Source: Cellulomonas sp. Y8 (lineage in GTDB: Bacteria; Actinomycetota; Actinomycetes; Actinomycetales; Cellulomonadaceae). From it: a DNA stretch of 64,000 bases. The stretch covers positions 2,790,001 through 2,854,000 of the forward strand of contig NZ_CP041203.1 of NCBI RefSeq assembly GCF_008033115.1, written 5' to 3'. Below are positions 44,119 through 52,174 of the stretch, piece after piece (the first letter of the stretch is position 1; the number at the start of each line of letters is the position of its first letter). Position numbers and translations under genes: made by a program. The notes beneath the pieces are model-generated. The model saw only the letters and a list, made by a program, of their open reading frames with translations, searched no databases and was not told the origin of the DNA.

Positions 44119-45090
44119 ATGAAGCGGGACGCGGAGATCCTGGTCGGCGTGGACGGGTCGGCGGCGAGCATGCACGCCCTCGACTGGGCCGCGGCGGAGG
44201 CCCGGACGCGGGGCCGGACGCTGCACGTCGTGTGCTCGTACACGCTGCCGTCGTTCACGGCGGCGTCGCTGGACGGCGGGTACGCCGCCCTGGACGACAC
44301 CGCCATCCAGCAGGGCGCGCGCGCCGTGCTGTCCGAGGCGCGGCAGCGCGCGGAGGCGCCGGGCCTCGAGGTGGTCACGACCGTCGCGACCGGCGACGCC
44401 GCGGCCGTGCTCGTCGAGATGTCCCGGGACGCGTCGCTCGCCGTCGTCGGCACCCGGGGCAAGGGCGGGTTCGCCGACCGGCTGCTCGGCACCGTGTCCT
44501 CCACGCTGCCCGCGCACGCCTACTGCCCGACCGTGGTGGTCCCGCTGCGCGACCAGCGCCGCGGCGGGGTCGTCCCGGCCGACGAGTCGACCCCGGTCGT
44601 GCGGCCGGTGCGACGGATGATCGTGGGCGTCGACGGCAGCCCGCAGGCCGACCTCGCCCTGCGGCACGCGATCGACGAGGCGGAGGCGTGGGGCGCCGAG
44701 CTCACCGCGGTCGCCGGCGTGCCCGTCGGCAGCGGCTCCGGGGTCATGGCGTGGCTGCCGGCGACGATCGACCAGACCCAGGTGCTGGCGGACGTCACCG
44801 AGGGGCTGAACGTGGTCGTGGACCGCGCGCTGGCCGACCGGCCCGGGACGACCGTCAAGCGGGTCGTCCTCGACGGCACCGGCGCCGAGCTGCTGACCGA
44901 GTTCTCCACGGCCACCGACCTCATCGTCGTCGGGTCGCGCGGCCGCGGCGGGTTCGCCGGGCTGCTGCTCGGGTCCACCAGCCAGGCGGTGCTGCACCAC
45001 GCCGCGTGCCCGGTGATGGTCGTGACGAACCGGTGCCAGGAGCGGATGGCCGCGGCGGGCGGCGGGTCGGCGGAGCAGGCCGCGGGCTGA
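44119..45090 (+). CDS. Universal stress protein with two UspA domains
   Basis: 323-residue tandem UspA protein. Domain 1 at about 1-145 (ILVGVDGSAASMHALDWAAA, VVGTRGKGGFADRLLGTVSS) and domain 2 at about 165-305 (MIVGVDGSPQADLALRHAID, IVVGSRGRGGFAGLLLGSTS). Both keep the ATP-binding G-x2-G-x9-G(S/T) pattern, so it probably binds ATP like mycobacterial tandem Usps. ATG at 44119, 8 nt after GAAGGAGG. It stands alone and converges on lrp. Confidence 0.9.
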   Translation: MKRDAEILVGVDGSAASMHALDWAAAEARTRGRTLHVVCSYTLPSFTAASLDGGYAALDDTAIQQGARAVLSEARQRAEAPGLEVVTTVATGDAAAVLVEMSRDASLAVVGTRGKGGFADRLLGTVSSTLPAHAYCPTVVVPLRDQRRGGVVPADESTPVVRPVRRMIVGVDGSPQADLALRHAIDEAEAWGAELTAVAGVPVGSGSGVMAWLPATIDQTQVLADVTEGLNVVVDRALADRPGTTVKRVVLDGTGAELLTEFSTATDLIVVGSRGRGGFAGLLLGSTSQAVLHHAACPVMVVTNRCQERMAAAGGGSAEQAAG

Positions 45091-45142
45091 GGTGCGGGGC
45101 CGGCCGGGCGCGGGGCCGGTCCGGGCGGGCACCCGGGCCGGG

Positions 45143-45619
45143 TCAGGCCGGGGGCGGGGGGACGTCCGGGCGGCGGACGAGCGCCGACAGGACGATGGTC
45201 GACCGCGTCCGCGCGACGAACGGCTCGGCCGCGAGGCGCTCGACCACCTGCTCGAGGTGCCGCATGTCCCGCGCGCGCACCTGGACCACGAGGTCGACGT
45301 CGCCGGTGACGGTGCTCGCCGCGACGACCTCGGGGTAGCGCTCGACGCCCGCCCGCATCGTCGCGGGGCTGGTCGAGCCGTGGCAGAACAGCTCGATGAA
45401 CGCCTCCGTCTCCCAGCCGAGCGCGGCCGGGTCGAGCAGCACCGTGAACCCCCGCACGACGCCGCGCTCCCGCAACCGGTCGACCCGGCGCTTCACCGCG
45501 GGCGCGGACAGGGCGACCACGTGCCCGATGTCGGCGTACGACGCCCGGGCGTCGACGGCGAGCTCGCGGAGGATCGCCTCGTCGATGGGGTCGAGGTCGC
45601 CGGGACGGGTGGGGGGCAC
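45143..45619 (-). CDS. Lrp/AsnC family transcriptional regulator
   Basis: 158-residue regulator with an N-terminal helix-turn-helix (DPIDEAILRELAVDARASYA, VALSAPAVKRRVDRLRERGV) and a C-terminal RAM effector domain (about 75-150; YPEVVAASTVTGDVDLVVQV). GTG start at 45619; a GAGGAT box 6 nt upstream would make the mRNA leaderless. Though separated by the CAP gene, it is close to rocD and the arginine hydrolase-like gene. An AsnC regulator is also next to the rocD-amidinotransferase genes of Mycobacterium tuberculosis (Rv2321c-Rv2324, from memory), so control of arginine breakdown is likely. Confidence 0.85.
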   Translation of the reverse strand: MPPTRPGDLDPIDEAILRELAVDARASYADIGHVVALSAPAVKRRVDRLRERGVVRGFTVLLDPAALGWETEAFIELFCHGSTSPATMRAGVERYPEVVAASTVTGDVDLVVQVRARDMRHLEQVVERLAAEPFVARTRSTIVLSALVRRPDVPPPPA

Positions 45620-45938
45620 GGGCCCATCCTCGCGCACGGCGCGCGCCGCGGTGGGCACGTGCCGGCCCGGGGCGCGGCCGCGTCGCGGGGCCGGCGGGGG
45701 CGCGGGACCGGAGCCGCGACCGCCGCGGACGGGTCCCGGCGCGGATGAGCCCGGGGGCGGGCGGGTGACGGCCACCCGGGTGGCCGGTTCACCCGTGCGG
45801 GGGACCTGGAGCGCCTGACCTGCGGGTTCACGACGAGGCGGGGGTGAACGCCGAGGCCGGGCGTTCAGCGCCCCCCGCGGGGAGTCGATGGGAGCGGGGA
45901 CAGGGGGGCCCAGCGACCGCACCGAGGAAGGACCAGTC
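45620..45938. other. Divergent intergenic region lrp / CAP gene
   Basis: 319 nt without a gene. It holds a TTCACCCG string (45788-45795), an inverted repeat GTTCAC...GTGAAC (about 45827-45848) and the sigma-28-like site (45865-45891). The remainder is GC-rich with no ORF of coding character. Confidence 0.6.
45865..45891 (+). promoter_or_regulatory. Sigma-28-like promoter for the CAP-domain gene
   Basis: TCAG (45865-45868), 15 nt, GTCGATGG (45884-45891), 47 nt before the ATG. Same spacing and core as the eight sites in the motility block. Confidence 0.55.
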
Positions 45939-47234
45939 ATGCCGGTGACCGGCAGACGCCCGGACCCCACGACGCCGGACCCCACGACGCCGCCGCCCGC
46001 CCGCTCCGCCGCGGAGCCGCGCCCGCGCGACGAGGACCTGCGTCGTGAGGCCGCGCCCGGCACGATCCCGACGCAGCGCACGCGCGCGGCGGCGACCGCG
46101 CGCGCGGCGACCGCGGTGCTCGACGCGCCGCCCGCTCCGGCGGTCCCCGTGCTCGACGCCCCTCCCGCCGAGGTCCCTGCCGCCCGTGCGCCGTTCGCGC
46201 TCGGCGCGCCCGGTCGCCCCGCGGCCCGGACGGCCCGCGGTGCCCGCCCCGGCACCGCCCGCGGCCGCGCGGTCGCCGTCACCGCGCTCTCCCTCGCCCT
46301 GGTCGGCGGGGTCGCCGCCGGCGTGGTCCTGCAGCTGCGCGCCGACGCACGCGCCACCGCGTGGGCACATGCCCGGGAGCGCGTGGCGGTCGAGTACGCG
46401 GCGCAGCTCGCGGACGAGGCGTTCTTCGCCGATGCCCGCGCCGCGCAGGCGACGGCCCGGTACGACGCGCTCGTGGCGGACGCGGTGCGGGACGCGGGCG
46501 CCGTCGTGACCGCCGCGCGCACCGCGGCGGACGCGTCCCCGCACGCCGGCGACGCCGCCCTCGCCGCCCTGCGCACCGCGGCCGACGTCGCGCAGCGTGC
46601 CGCCGACGGCACCGGCACCGGCGTGAGCCCGGCCGCCCTCGCCGCGGCCACCGCCTCGGTCGCCGCGCCGCAGCAGGCCGCGGTCGACGCCGAGGCCGCC
46701 TGGCAGGCCGCGGAGGCCGCCCGGATCGCGGCCGAGCGCGCCGCGGCCGAGCGGGCCGCCGCGGAGGCCGCCCAGCGTGCCGCCGCCCAGCGGTCCGCGT
46801 CGCCGCGCTCCACCACCGCCCGGTCGAACCGGGCCGCCGCCCCGGCGTCCTCCGGAGGCGGGGCGTCCGCACCCGCCGCGGCCGCCCCCGCCGCGTCCGC
46901 CTGGGCGCCGGGCGTCTCCTCCTACGGGGTCGGCGGGCTCGGCGCGGCGCTCAACGCCGCCCGTGCCGCGAACGGGCTGCCGGCGCTCTCGGTGTCGGGC
47001 TCGTCGTCGCTGGCGAACCACGCGGCCGCGATGGCCGCGGCCGGCAGCATCTGGCACTCCGGCAGCGACCACATCGTGGGGTGGGTGCAGCCCGCGAGCG
47101 ACAGCCAGATGATCGCGGCGTACATGAACTCGCCGAGCCACCGCGCGTGGATCCTCAAGGAGGGCAGGTCGTCGGTGTCGATCGGCGCCGTGACGATCGA
47201 CGGCCGGCTCTACACCGCGATGCGGTTCTCCTGA
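45939..47234 (+). CDS. Membrane-anchored coiled-coil protein with CAP (SCP-like) domain
   Basis: 431-residue protein. About 105 Pro/Ala/Arg-rich cytoplasmic residues precede one membrane helix (about 110-132; VAVTALSLALVGGVAAGVVL). An extracytoplasmic Ala/Arg/Glu helical region (about 135-290) with an AAERAAAE coiled-coil stretch follows, then a Ser/Ala linker and a C-terminal CAP domain (about 325-431; GGLGAALNAARAANGLPALS, SLANHAAAMAAAGSIWHSGS, YMNSPSHRAWILKEG). CAP proteins are secreted and of varied function. ATG after GAGGAAGGA. A sigma-28-like promoter suggests a link with motility. It converges on rocD. Confidence 0.82.
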   Translation: MPVTGRRPDPTTPDPTTPPPARSAAEPRPRDEDLRREAAPGTIPTQRTRAAATARAATAVLDAPPAPAVPVLDAPPAEVPAARAPFALGAPGRPAARTARGARPGTARGRAVAVTALSLALVGGVAAGVVLQLRADARATAWAHARERVAVEYAAQLADEAFFADARAAQATARYDALVADAVRDAGAVVTAARTAADASPHAGDAALAALRTAADVAQRAADGTGTGVSPAALAAATASVAAPQQAAVDAEAAWQAAEAARIAAERAAAERAAAEAAQRAAAQRSASPRSTTARSNRAAAPASSGGGASAPAAAAPAASAWAPGVSSYGVGGLGAALNAARAANGLPALSVSGSSSLANHAAAMAAAGSIWHSGSDHIVGWVQPASDSQMIAAYMNSPSHRAWILKEGRSSVSIGAVTIDGRLYTAMRFS

Positions 47235-47242
47235 CCGCGGGC

Positions 47243-47266
47243 GCGCGCCCCGGCATCGGGGCGCGC
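47243..47266. terminator. Bidirectional terminator CAP gene / rocD
   Basis: Perfect 10-bp GC arms (47243-47252, 47257-47266) with loop GCAT between two convergent genes. Confidence 0.55.
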
Positions 47267-47274
47267 CGCCCGGG

Positions 47275-48522
47275 TCAGCGCAGCGCCTGCGTCAGGCGGT
47301 CGAGCGCCAGGTCCAGGTCGTCGGCCTCCACCACGAGCGGTGGGGCCAGCCGGATCGTCGACCCGTGGGTGTCCTTGGCGAGCACGCCCAGGCCGAGCAG
47401 CCGCTCGCAGAGCTCCCGTCCGGTCATCCGGGCCGGGTCGACGTCGAGGCCGGCCCACAGGCCGACGCCCCGGCTGCCGACGAGCAGGCCCGTGTCGACC
47501 AGCGTCGCCAGCCGCTCGTGCAGGTGGGCGCCGAGCGTGCGGGCCCGTTCCTGGAACGTGCCGGGCCGCAGCAGGTCGACGACCGCGATCCCGACCGCGC
47601 ACGCGAGCGGGTTCCCGCCGAAGGTCGACCCGTGGGTGCCGGCCGTCAGCACGCCCAGCACGTCCGGCCGCCCGACGACCGCGGACACGGGGAGCACCCC
47701 GCCGCCGAGCGCCTTGCCCAGCGTCACCAGGTCGGCGCGGACCCCCCAGAGCTCGAGCGCGAACGTCGTGCCGGTGCGGCCGAGCCCTGACTGGATCTCG
47801 TCGGCGATCAGCAGCACGTCGGCGTCGTCGCAGATCGCCCGCACGGCGGGCCAGTAGCCCGCGGGCGGCACGACGACGCCCTGCTCGCCCTGGATCGGCT
47901 CGAGCAGCACGGCGACCGTCGTCTCGTCGACCGCGTCCCGCAGCGCCTCGGCGTCTCCGAACGGCACGACCCGGAAGCCGGGGGTGTGCGGGGCGAACCC
48001 GTCGCGCGCCTCGGGGTCGGTGGAGAACGACACGATCGTCGTCGTGCGGCCGTGGAAGTTCCCGGCGGCCACGACGATCGTCGCGCGCTCCGGCGCCACG
48101 CCGCGGACGTCGTAGCCCCACTTCCGGGCGGCCTTGATCGCGGTCTCGACGGCCTCGGCGCCCGTGTTCATCGGCAGCACCATCGGCTGCGGGTGCGGCG
48201 CGCCGGCGACGCCCGCCACCACCGGCCGCGCCAGGTCGGACAGCGCCTCGGCGAACGGGTGCAGCAGGTCGTGGTCGAACGCCCGGGACGACAGCGTCAG
48301 CCGGTCGAGCTGCGCCTGGGCGGCCCCGATCAGCGCGGGGTGCCGGTGCCCGAAGTTCAGCGCCGAGTACCCGGCGAGCAGGTCGAGGTACGTCCGGCCC
48401 TCGGTGTCGCGGACCCACGCCCCCTCGCCGGTCGTCAGCGTGACGGGCAGCGGGTGGTAGTTCGGCGCGAGCGGGCCGGCGGCGGCGCGCTCGGCGTCCC
48501 GGCTGGGGATCGTGGCGGTCAT
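47275..48522 (-). CDS. rocD: Ornithine aminotransferase RocD
   Basis: PLP enzyme converting ornithine and 2-oxoglutarate to glutamate semialdehyde and glutamate. The 415-residue protein has class III aminotransferase features: NYHPLPVTLTTGEGAWVRD at the start, MNTGAEAVETAIKAARKWGY, GNFHGRTTTIVSFS, LLIADEIQSGLGRTG and the PLP lysine in LVTLGKALGGGVLP. ATG after GGAAGG. It lies 59 nt downstream of the arginine hydrolase-like gene with a GC hairpin between. Together they would take arginine to glutamate semialdehyde. Confidence 0.94.
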   Translation of the reverse strand: MTATIPSRDAERAAAGPLAPNYHPLPVTLTTGEGAWVRDTEGRTYLDLLAGYSALNFGHRHPALIGAAQAQLDRLTLSSRAFDHDLLHPFAEALSDLARPVVAGVAGAPHPQPMVLPMNTGAEAVETAIKAARKWGYDVRGVAPERATIVVAAGNFHGRTTTIVSFSTDPEARDGFAPHTPGFRVVPFGDAEALRDAVDETTVAVLLEPIQGEQGVVVPPAGYWPAVRAICDDADVLLIADEIQSGLGRTGTTFALELWGVRADLVTLGKALGGGVLPVSAVVGRPDVLGVLTAGTHGSTFGGNPLACAVGIAVVDLLRPGTFQERARTLGAHLHERLATLVDTGLLVGSRGVGLWAGLDVDPARMTGRELCERLLGLGVLAKDTHGSTIRLAPPLVVEADDLDLALDRLTQALR

Positions 48523-48547
48523 GGCGGTCACCTTCCGGCCGGGGCGG

Positions 48548-48573
48548 GGCCGGCCGGGGGACCCCGGCCGGCC
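48548..48573 (-). terminator. Intercistronic hairpin between the hydrolase and rocD
   Basis: Perfect 12-bp arms with a 2-nt turn, inside what looks like one minus-strand operon. It may attenuate or set different levels of the two products. Confidence 0.45.
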
Positions 48574-48581
48574 GAGGGGGG

Positions 48582-49412
48582 TCAGCGCGCGGGACGGATC
48601 TCCAGCGTGCAGCACTTGGCCCCGCCGCCGCCCTTGAGCAGCTCGCTGGTGTCGACGGGGATCGGGCGGAAGCCGCGGTCGGTCAGCTGGGCGGCCAGGG
48701 CGGTCGCGCCGGGGGCGACGACGACGTTCAGGCCGTCGCTCACCGCGTTGAGGCCGAGGCACGCGGCGTCGGCCTCGGAGGCGATGACGGCGTCGGGGTA
48801 GCGGCGCTCCAGCTCGGCGCGCGAGGCGTCCGAGAAGGCCGGCGGGTAGTAGGCGACCTGCTCGCGGCCGGCCGTCGAGTCGAGCACGGCCAGCGCGGTG
48901 TCCAGGTGGTAGTAGTGCGCGTCGACGAGCTCCAGCGTCACGACCTCGCGGCCGGTGACCTTCGCGAGCTCGTCGTGCGAGGCGCGGTCGGTGCGGAAGC
49001 CGGTGCCGGCCAGCAGCACGTCGCCGACGCCGAGGATGTCGCCCTCGCCCTCGTTGACCTGCTCGGCGGTGTGCGTGACGTAGCCGTGGTCGGCGAACCA
49101 CTTCTCGTACGCCGGGCCCTCGGGCTGCCGCTCGGGGTACCGGAACTTCGCGGAGTACACGAGGCCGTCGACGATCGTCGCGCCGTTGGCGGCGTAGACC
49201 ATGTCCGGCAGGCCCGGGATCGGGTCGATCGTCTCGACCGTGTGGCCGAGGGACTCGAAGGTGTCCTTGAGCACCGTCCACTGCTGCACCGCGAGGCCCG
49301 CGTCCGTGTACCGCGTCGAGTCCATCCACGGGTTGATCTCGTAGGAGACCGTGTAGAACGTCGGCTCGCACATCAGGTAGTGGCGGCGGGTCTGCTGCGG
49401 GGTCGCGGGCAT
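48582..49412 (-). CDS. Arginine dihydrolase- / dimethylargininase-like guanidino hydrolase
   Basis: 276-residue member of the guanidino-group modifying superfamily. It has the MCEPTFYTVSYEINPWMDS start, LPDMVYAANGATIVDG, VNEGEGDILGVGDVLLAGTG, AHYYHLDTALAVL and the catalytic Cys near the end (GGGGAKCCTLE, 267/268). Databases tend to call such proteins dimethylargininase (ddaH). The Asn in YAANG (residue 76), where deiminases and dimethylargininases carry Asp, and the C-x-P...INPWM start resemble cyanobacterial arginine dihydrolase (ArgZ), which makes ornithine directly. The adjacent rocD needs ornithine, so I favour that activity. ATG at 49412. Confidence 0.75.
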   Translation of the reverse strand: MPATPQQTRRHYLMCEPTFYTVSYEINPWMDSTRYTDAGLAVQQWTVLKDTFESLGHTVETIDPIPGLPDMVYAANGATIVDGLVYSAKFRYPERQPEGPAYEKWFADHGYVTHTAEQVNEGEGDILGVGDVLLAGTGFRTDRASHDELAKVTGREVVTLELVDAHYYHLDTALAVLDSTAGREQVAYYPPAFSDASRAELERRYPDAVIASEADAACLGLNAVSDGLNVVVAPGATALAAQLTDRGFRPIPVDTSELLKGGGGAKCCTLEIRPAR

Positions 49413-49519
49413 GGTGCTCCTCGAGGTGTCCGGGGACGGCGTGGTCGGACGTCGGGCCGCCTCGTCGGGGCGCGTCCGGGCAAGCCTACGAGCCGCCCGA
49501 GCGGAGCATCATGGCGCGA

Positions 49520-49580
49520 CGTTGCGCAGCCACCACCGGTTCGTTGCGCGATGAAGCCTTCAGGCGGCGGTTCGTTGCGT
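49520..49580. promoter_or_regulatory. CGTTGCGC direct repeats, possible Lrp/AsnC sites
   Basis: CGTTGCGC at 49520 and 49542 and CGTTGCGT at 49573: spacings of 22 and 31 nt, near two and three helical turns. They lie upstream of the arginine hydrolase-rocD pair; the third is inside the end of the SRPBCC gene. Confidence 0.35.
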
Positions 49581-50108
49581 GCCACCCTCGGCCTCGCGCA
49601 CGGCGCGGTCCAGGACGAGCCGCAGCATCGCGTCGACGAGCAGTGCGCCGAGCCAGCGCGTCGCCCCCGGCGGCAGACCGCGCAGGTGGACGGACTCGCT
49701 CCAGGTGACGCGGGCCGACGAGCCGGCCGCCTCGACCTCGATCCGCGCGGTGCCGAGCAGCACCGGGCCGAGCTTCTGGAACACCGCCACGCCGGGCACG
49801 GCGCCGAGCGGGCGCTCGTAGCGCTCGATCCGCATCCGGTCGACCAGGCCGGGCCCGCCGCGGCGCGCGGTCGGGCCGCTCACCGCGAGGATCTCGTCGC
49901 CGACCTCGGGGGCCGTGCGGCCGGGCCAGCGCTCCCAGCCGGGACCCGCGGCCTCGTCGCCCGGGCGCGTCAGGTCGACCCGGGTCAGCGGGACCCACCG
50001 GGTGTGGTGCCGGGCGTCGGCGACGAGGTCCCAGGCGCGCTCGGCGTCCAGGGGCAGCACGCGGGACGCGCGCGCCCACGGCGTGCGGTCCCGGTCTCGC
50101 GTGATCAT
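49560..50108 (-). CDS. SRPBCC (START-like) family protein
   Basis: 182-residue protein of the polyketide-cyclase/START-like superfamily, a hydrophobic-ligand fold of many uses. WARASRVLPLDAERAWDLVA near the start and GPVLLGTARIEVEAAGSSAR, VTWSESVHLRGLPPGATRWL in the second half follow the alternating strand pattern. ATG at 50108 after GAGGGCGACG. It lies upstream of the arginine genes on the same strand, 147 nt away, and divergent from an aldo-keto reductase. No specific function can be assigned. Confidence 0.75.
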   Translation of the reverse strand: MITRDRDRTPWARASRVLPLDAERAWDLVADARHHTRWVPLTRVDLTRPGDEAAGPGWERWPGRTAPEVGDEILAVSGPTARRGGPGLVDRMRIERYERPLGAVPGVAVFQKLGPVLLGTARIEVEAAGSSARVTWSESVHLRGLPPGATRWLGALLVDAMLRLVLDRAVREAEGGTQRTAA

Positions 50109-50287
50109 CGTCGCCCTCGTCCCCGGTCGGTGCGTCGCGGACGGGGTGGGGCCACTCGCCCCGCGTCGGCCCCGGGCGCGTCCCGACATCGTCCCCTCTG
50201 GGATCGTCACCCGTCGCGGTGAACTGCGGTCCCGCGGGTCCGTGCTGGGTGCAGGCACCCAGGCGCGCCCGGGTGAAAGACCCGGGG

Positions 50288-50293
50288 TAGCCT
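50288..50293 (+). promoter_or_regulatory. -10 box of the leaderless aldo-keto reductase promoter
   Basis: TAGCCT, ending 7 nt before the GTG start; no ribosome site between. Confidence 0.5.
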
Positions 50294-50300
50294 CGGGGCC

Positions 50301-51293
50301 GTGCAGACGAGGACGCTGGGCAGGACAGGACGGGACGTCTCGGTCGTGGGGCTGGGCTGCTGGCAGCTCGGCGCCGACTGGGGCGAGGTGGCCGAGGACG
50401 ACGCGCTGGCCGTGCTGGCGGCCGCGGCCGACGCGGGGGTGACGTTCTTCGACACCGCCGACGTCTACGGCGACGGCCGCAGCGAGACGCTGATCGGGCG
50501 GTTCCTGCGCGAGCGCCCCGCCGGCGCCGACCGGATCACGGTCGCCACGAAGATGGGCCGCCGCGCGGACCCGCACGTGGCCGGGGCCTACACGCTCGAC
50601 GCGTTCCGCGCCTGGACCGACCGGTCCCGGGCGAACCTCGGGGTCGACACCCTCGACCTGGTGCAGCTGCACTGCCCGCCGAGCGAGGTGCTGGACCGCG
50701 ACGCGACGTACGACGCGCTGGACACCCTGGTCGACGAGGGTCGGGTCGCCGCCTACGGCGTCTCGGTCGAGACCGTCGACGAGGCGCTGGCCGCGATCGC
50801 CCGCCCGCACGTCGCGACGATCCAGATCATCCTCAACGCCTTCCGTCGCAAGCCGCTCGAGCGCGTGCTGCCCGCGGCCGCGGAGGCCGGCGTCGGCATC
50901 ATCGCCCGCGTCCCGCTCGCGTCCGGGCTGCTGTCCGGGAAGTACGACGAGCACACCGAGTTCGCCGCGACCGACCACCGGTCGTTCAACCGGCACGGCG
51001 AGGCGTTCGACGTCGGCGAGACGTTCTCCGGCGTGCCGTTCGAGGTCGGCGTGGCCGCCGCCCGCGAGGTGGCGGCGCTGACCCCGGCGGGTGCGACGAC
51101 GGCCCAGCTCGCGCTGCGGTGGATCGTGGACCAGCCGGGCGTCTCGACGGTCATCCCGGGCGCCCGCAACGCCGAGCAGGCCCGGGGCAACGCGGACGCG
51201 GCCCGGATCCCGTCCCTCGACGACTGGACCCTGGACCGCTTCCGCGAGATCTACGACGAGCGCATCCGCCCCCACGTCCACGACCGCTGGTGA
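50301..51293 (+). CDS. Aldo/keto reductase
   Basis: NADPH-dependent oxidoreductase of 330 residues with the (beta/alpha)8 AKR pattern: TRTLGRTGRDVSVVGLGCWQ at the start, catalytic Asp and Tyr in TFFDTADVYGDGRSE, Lys in TVATKMGRR, His in LVQLHCPPSE, and the C-terminal cofactor region VSTVIPGARNAEQARGNADA. The substrate is unknown; it is of the general stress-protein (YghZ/AKR12-like) kind. The start is the GTG at 50301 directly after the -10 box. Confidence 0.9.
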   Translation: MQTRTLGRTGRDVSVVGLGCWQLGADWGEVAEDDALAVLAAAADAGVTFFDTADVYGDGRSETLIGRFLRERPAGADRITVATKMGRRADPHVAGAYTLDAFRAWTDRSRANLGVDTLDLVQLHCPPSEVLDRDATYDALDTLVDEGRVAAYGVSVETVDEALAAIARPHVATIQIILNAFRRKPLERVLPAAAEAGVGIIARVPLASGLLSGKYDEHTEFAATDHRSFNRHGEAFDVGETFSGVPFEVGVAAAREVAALTPAGATTAQLALRWIVDQPGVSTVIPGARNAEQARGNADAARIPSLDDWTLDRFREIYDERIRPHVHDRW

Positions 51294-51328
51294 CCCGCAG
51301 GCGCTGACGCGCGCCGCGCCCTCCCGTG

Positions 51329-51394
51329 CGCCGAGATGGCAGCTCTCGGCTGTCGTGCGACGTGCTCGGGCAGCCGAGAGTTGCCATCTCGGCG
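51329..51394. repeat. Long palindrome, family A copy 3
   Basis: 23-bp arms (51329-51351, 51372-51394) with one A/G difference from copies 1 and 2 and again a 20-nt loop. It lies between convergent genes, and no DUF559 gene is nearby. Confidence 0.88.
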
Positions 51395-51433
51395 AGTCCG
51401 ATGCCCGGCGGGGAAGCCCCTCGGCGCGGGGGG

Positions 51434-52174
51434 TCAGCGGTGCGGGAGCTGCTTGCGGGGGTGCTCGATCACGCGCGGGGTGCCCTCCGTGGCCTCGACC
51501 ACGAGGACGCTGTCGCTCCAGCGGTCGGGCGCGGGGCCGAACGCCTTGCGCGCGCCCTGGATGACCGTGCGTCCCAGGGCCCGGCCGCCGGTGATGCCGA
51601 TGACCGCGCCGACGCCGAACGGCACCATGCGGCCCAGCGCCAGGCCGCCCTGCCGCGCGAGCTGCTTGCGGAACAGCTGCCGGGTGAGCCGTGCGTTGAC
51701 CCGCCGGATCGTGCCGGTCGGCATCCGGGTGAGCAGCGCCCGCGCGACGTTGAGCCCCCGCAGGCCGGTCAGCTCGCCGACGTCGGTGACCGCCTTGGCC
51801 CCGGACTCGCCGAGGATCGTCGCGAGCAGCAGCGCGCGGCGGCGCTCGGCGTCCTCGACGTCGATGCCGTGCACGCTCGCGACGGCCAGCGAGAACGCCG
51901 CGGACGCGCCGAAGAACGTCGCGACGTCGCCGATCGTCAGCGCCATGGCGACGCCGGTGCCGACCGCGGGCGCCGCCGCGGCCGCGCCGACCGCGCCGCC
52001 GGTGCCCTGGACGACCAGCAGGTACTCGCGCTCCAGCAGGCCGATGATCTCCGCGGGCGTGCCCTCGGGGTTGCGGCGCCGGACGGAGTCGACGTGGGCG
52101 TGGATCGTGGCGGACGGGATCGTCACGGCCCGGTCCAGGGCCGCGTCGACGATCGGGGTCCGGCGCAGCGCCAT
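51434..52174 (-). CDS. Uncharacterised protein, possibly EcsC-like
   Basis: 246-residue protein whose family I do not firmly recognise. It has two Gly/Ala-rich hydrophobic stretches (about 57-75 VVQGTGGAVGAAAAAPAVGT, and about 80-105), a central helical part (RRRALLLATILGESGAKAV) and a Gly-rich hydrophobic segment (GRMVPFGVGAVIGITGGRAL). The order of loops and helices recalls EcsC-type membrane-associated proteins. The ATG overlaps the osmC stop (TGATG), so the two are co-translated, which suggests a stress role. Not exported by any visible signal. Confidence 0.6.
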   Translation of the reverse strand: MALRRTPIVDAALDRAVTIPSATIHAHVDSVRRRNPEGTPAEIIGLLEREYLLVVQGTGGAVGAAAAAPAVGTGVAMALTIGDVATFFGASAAFSLAVASVHGIDVEDAERRRALLLATILGESGAKAVTDVGELTGLRGLNVARALLTRMPTGTIRRVNARLTRQLFRKQLARQGGLALGRMVPFGVGAVIGITGGRALGRTVIQGARKAFGPAPDRWSDSVLVVEATEGTPRVIEHPRKQLPHR

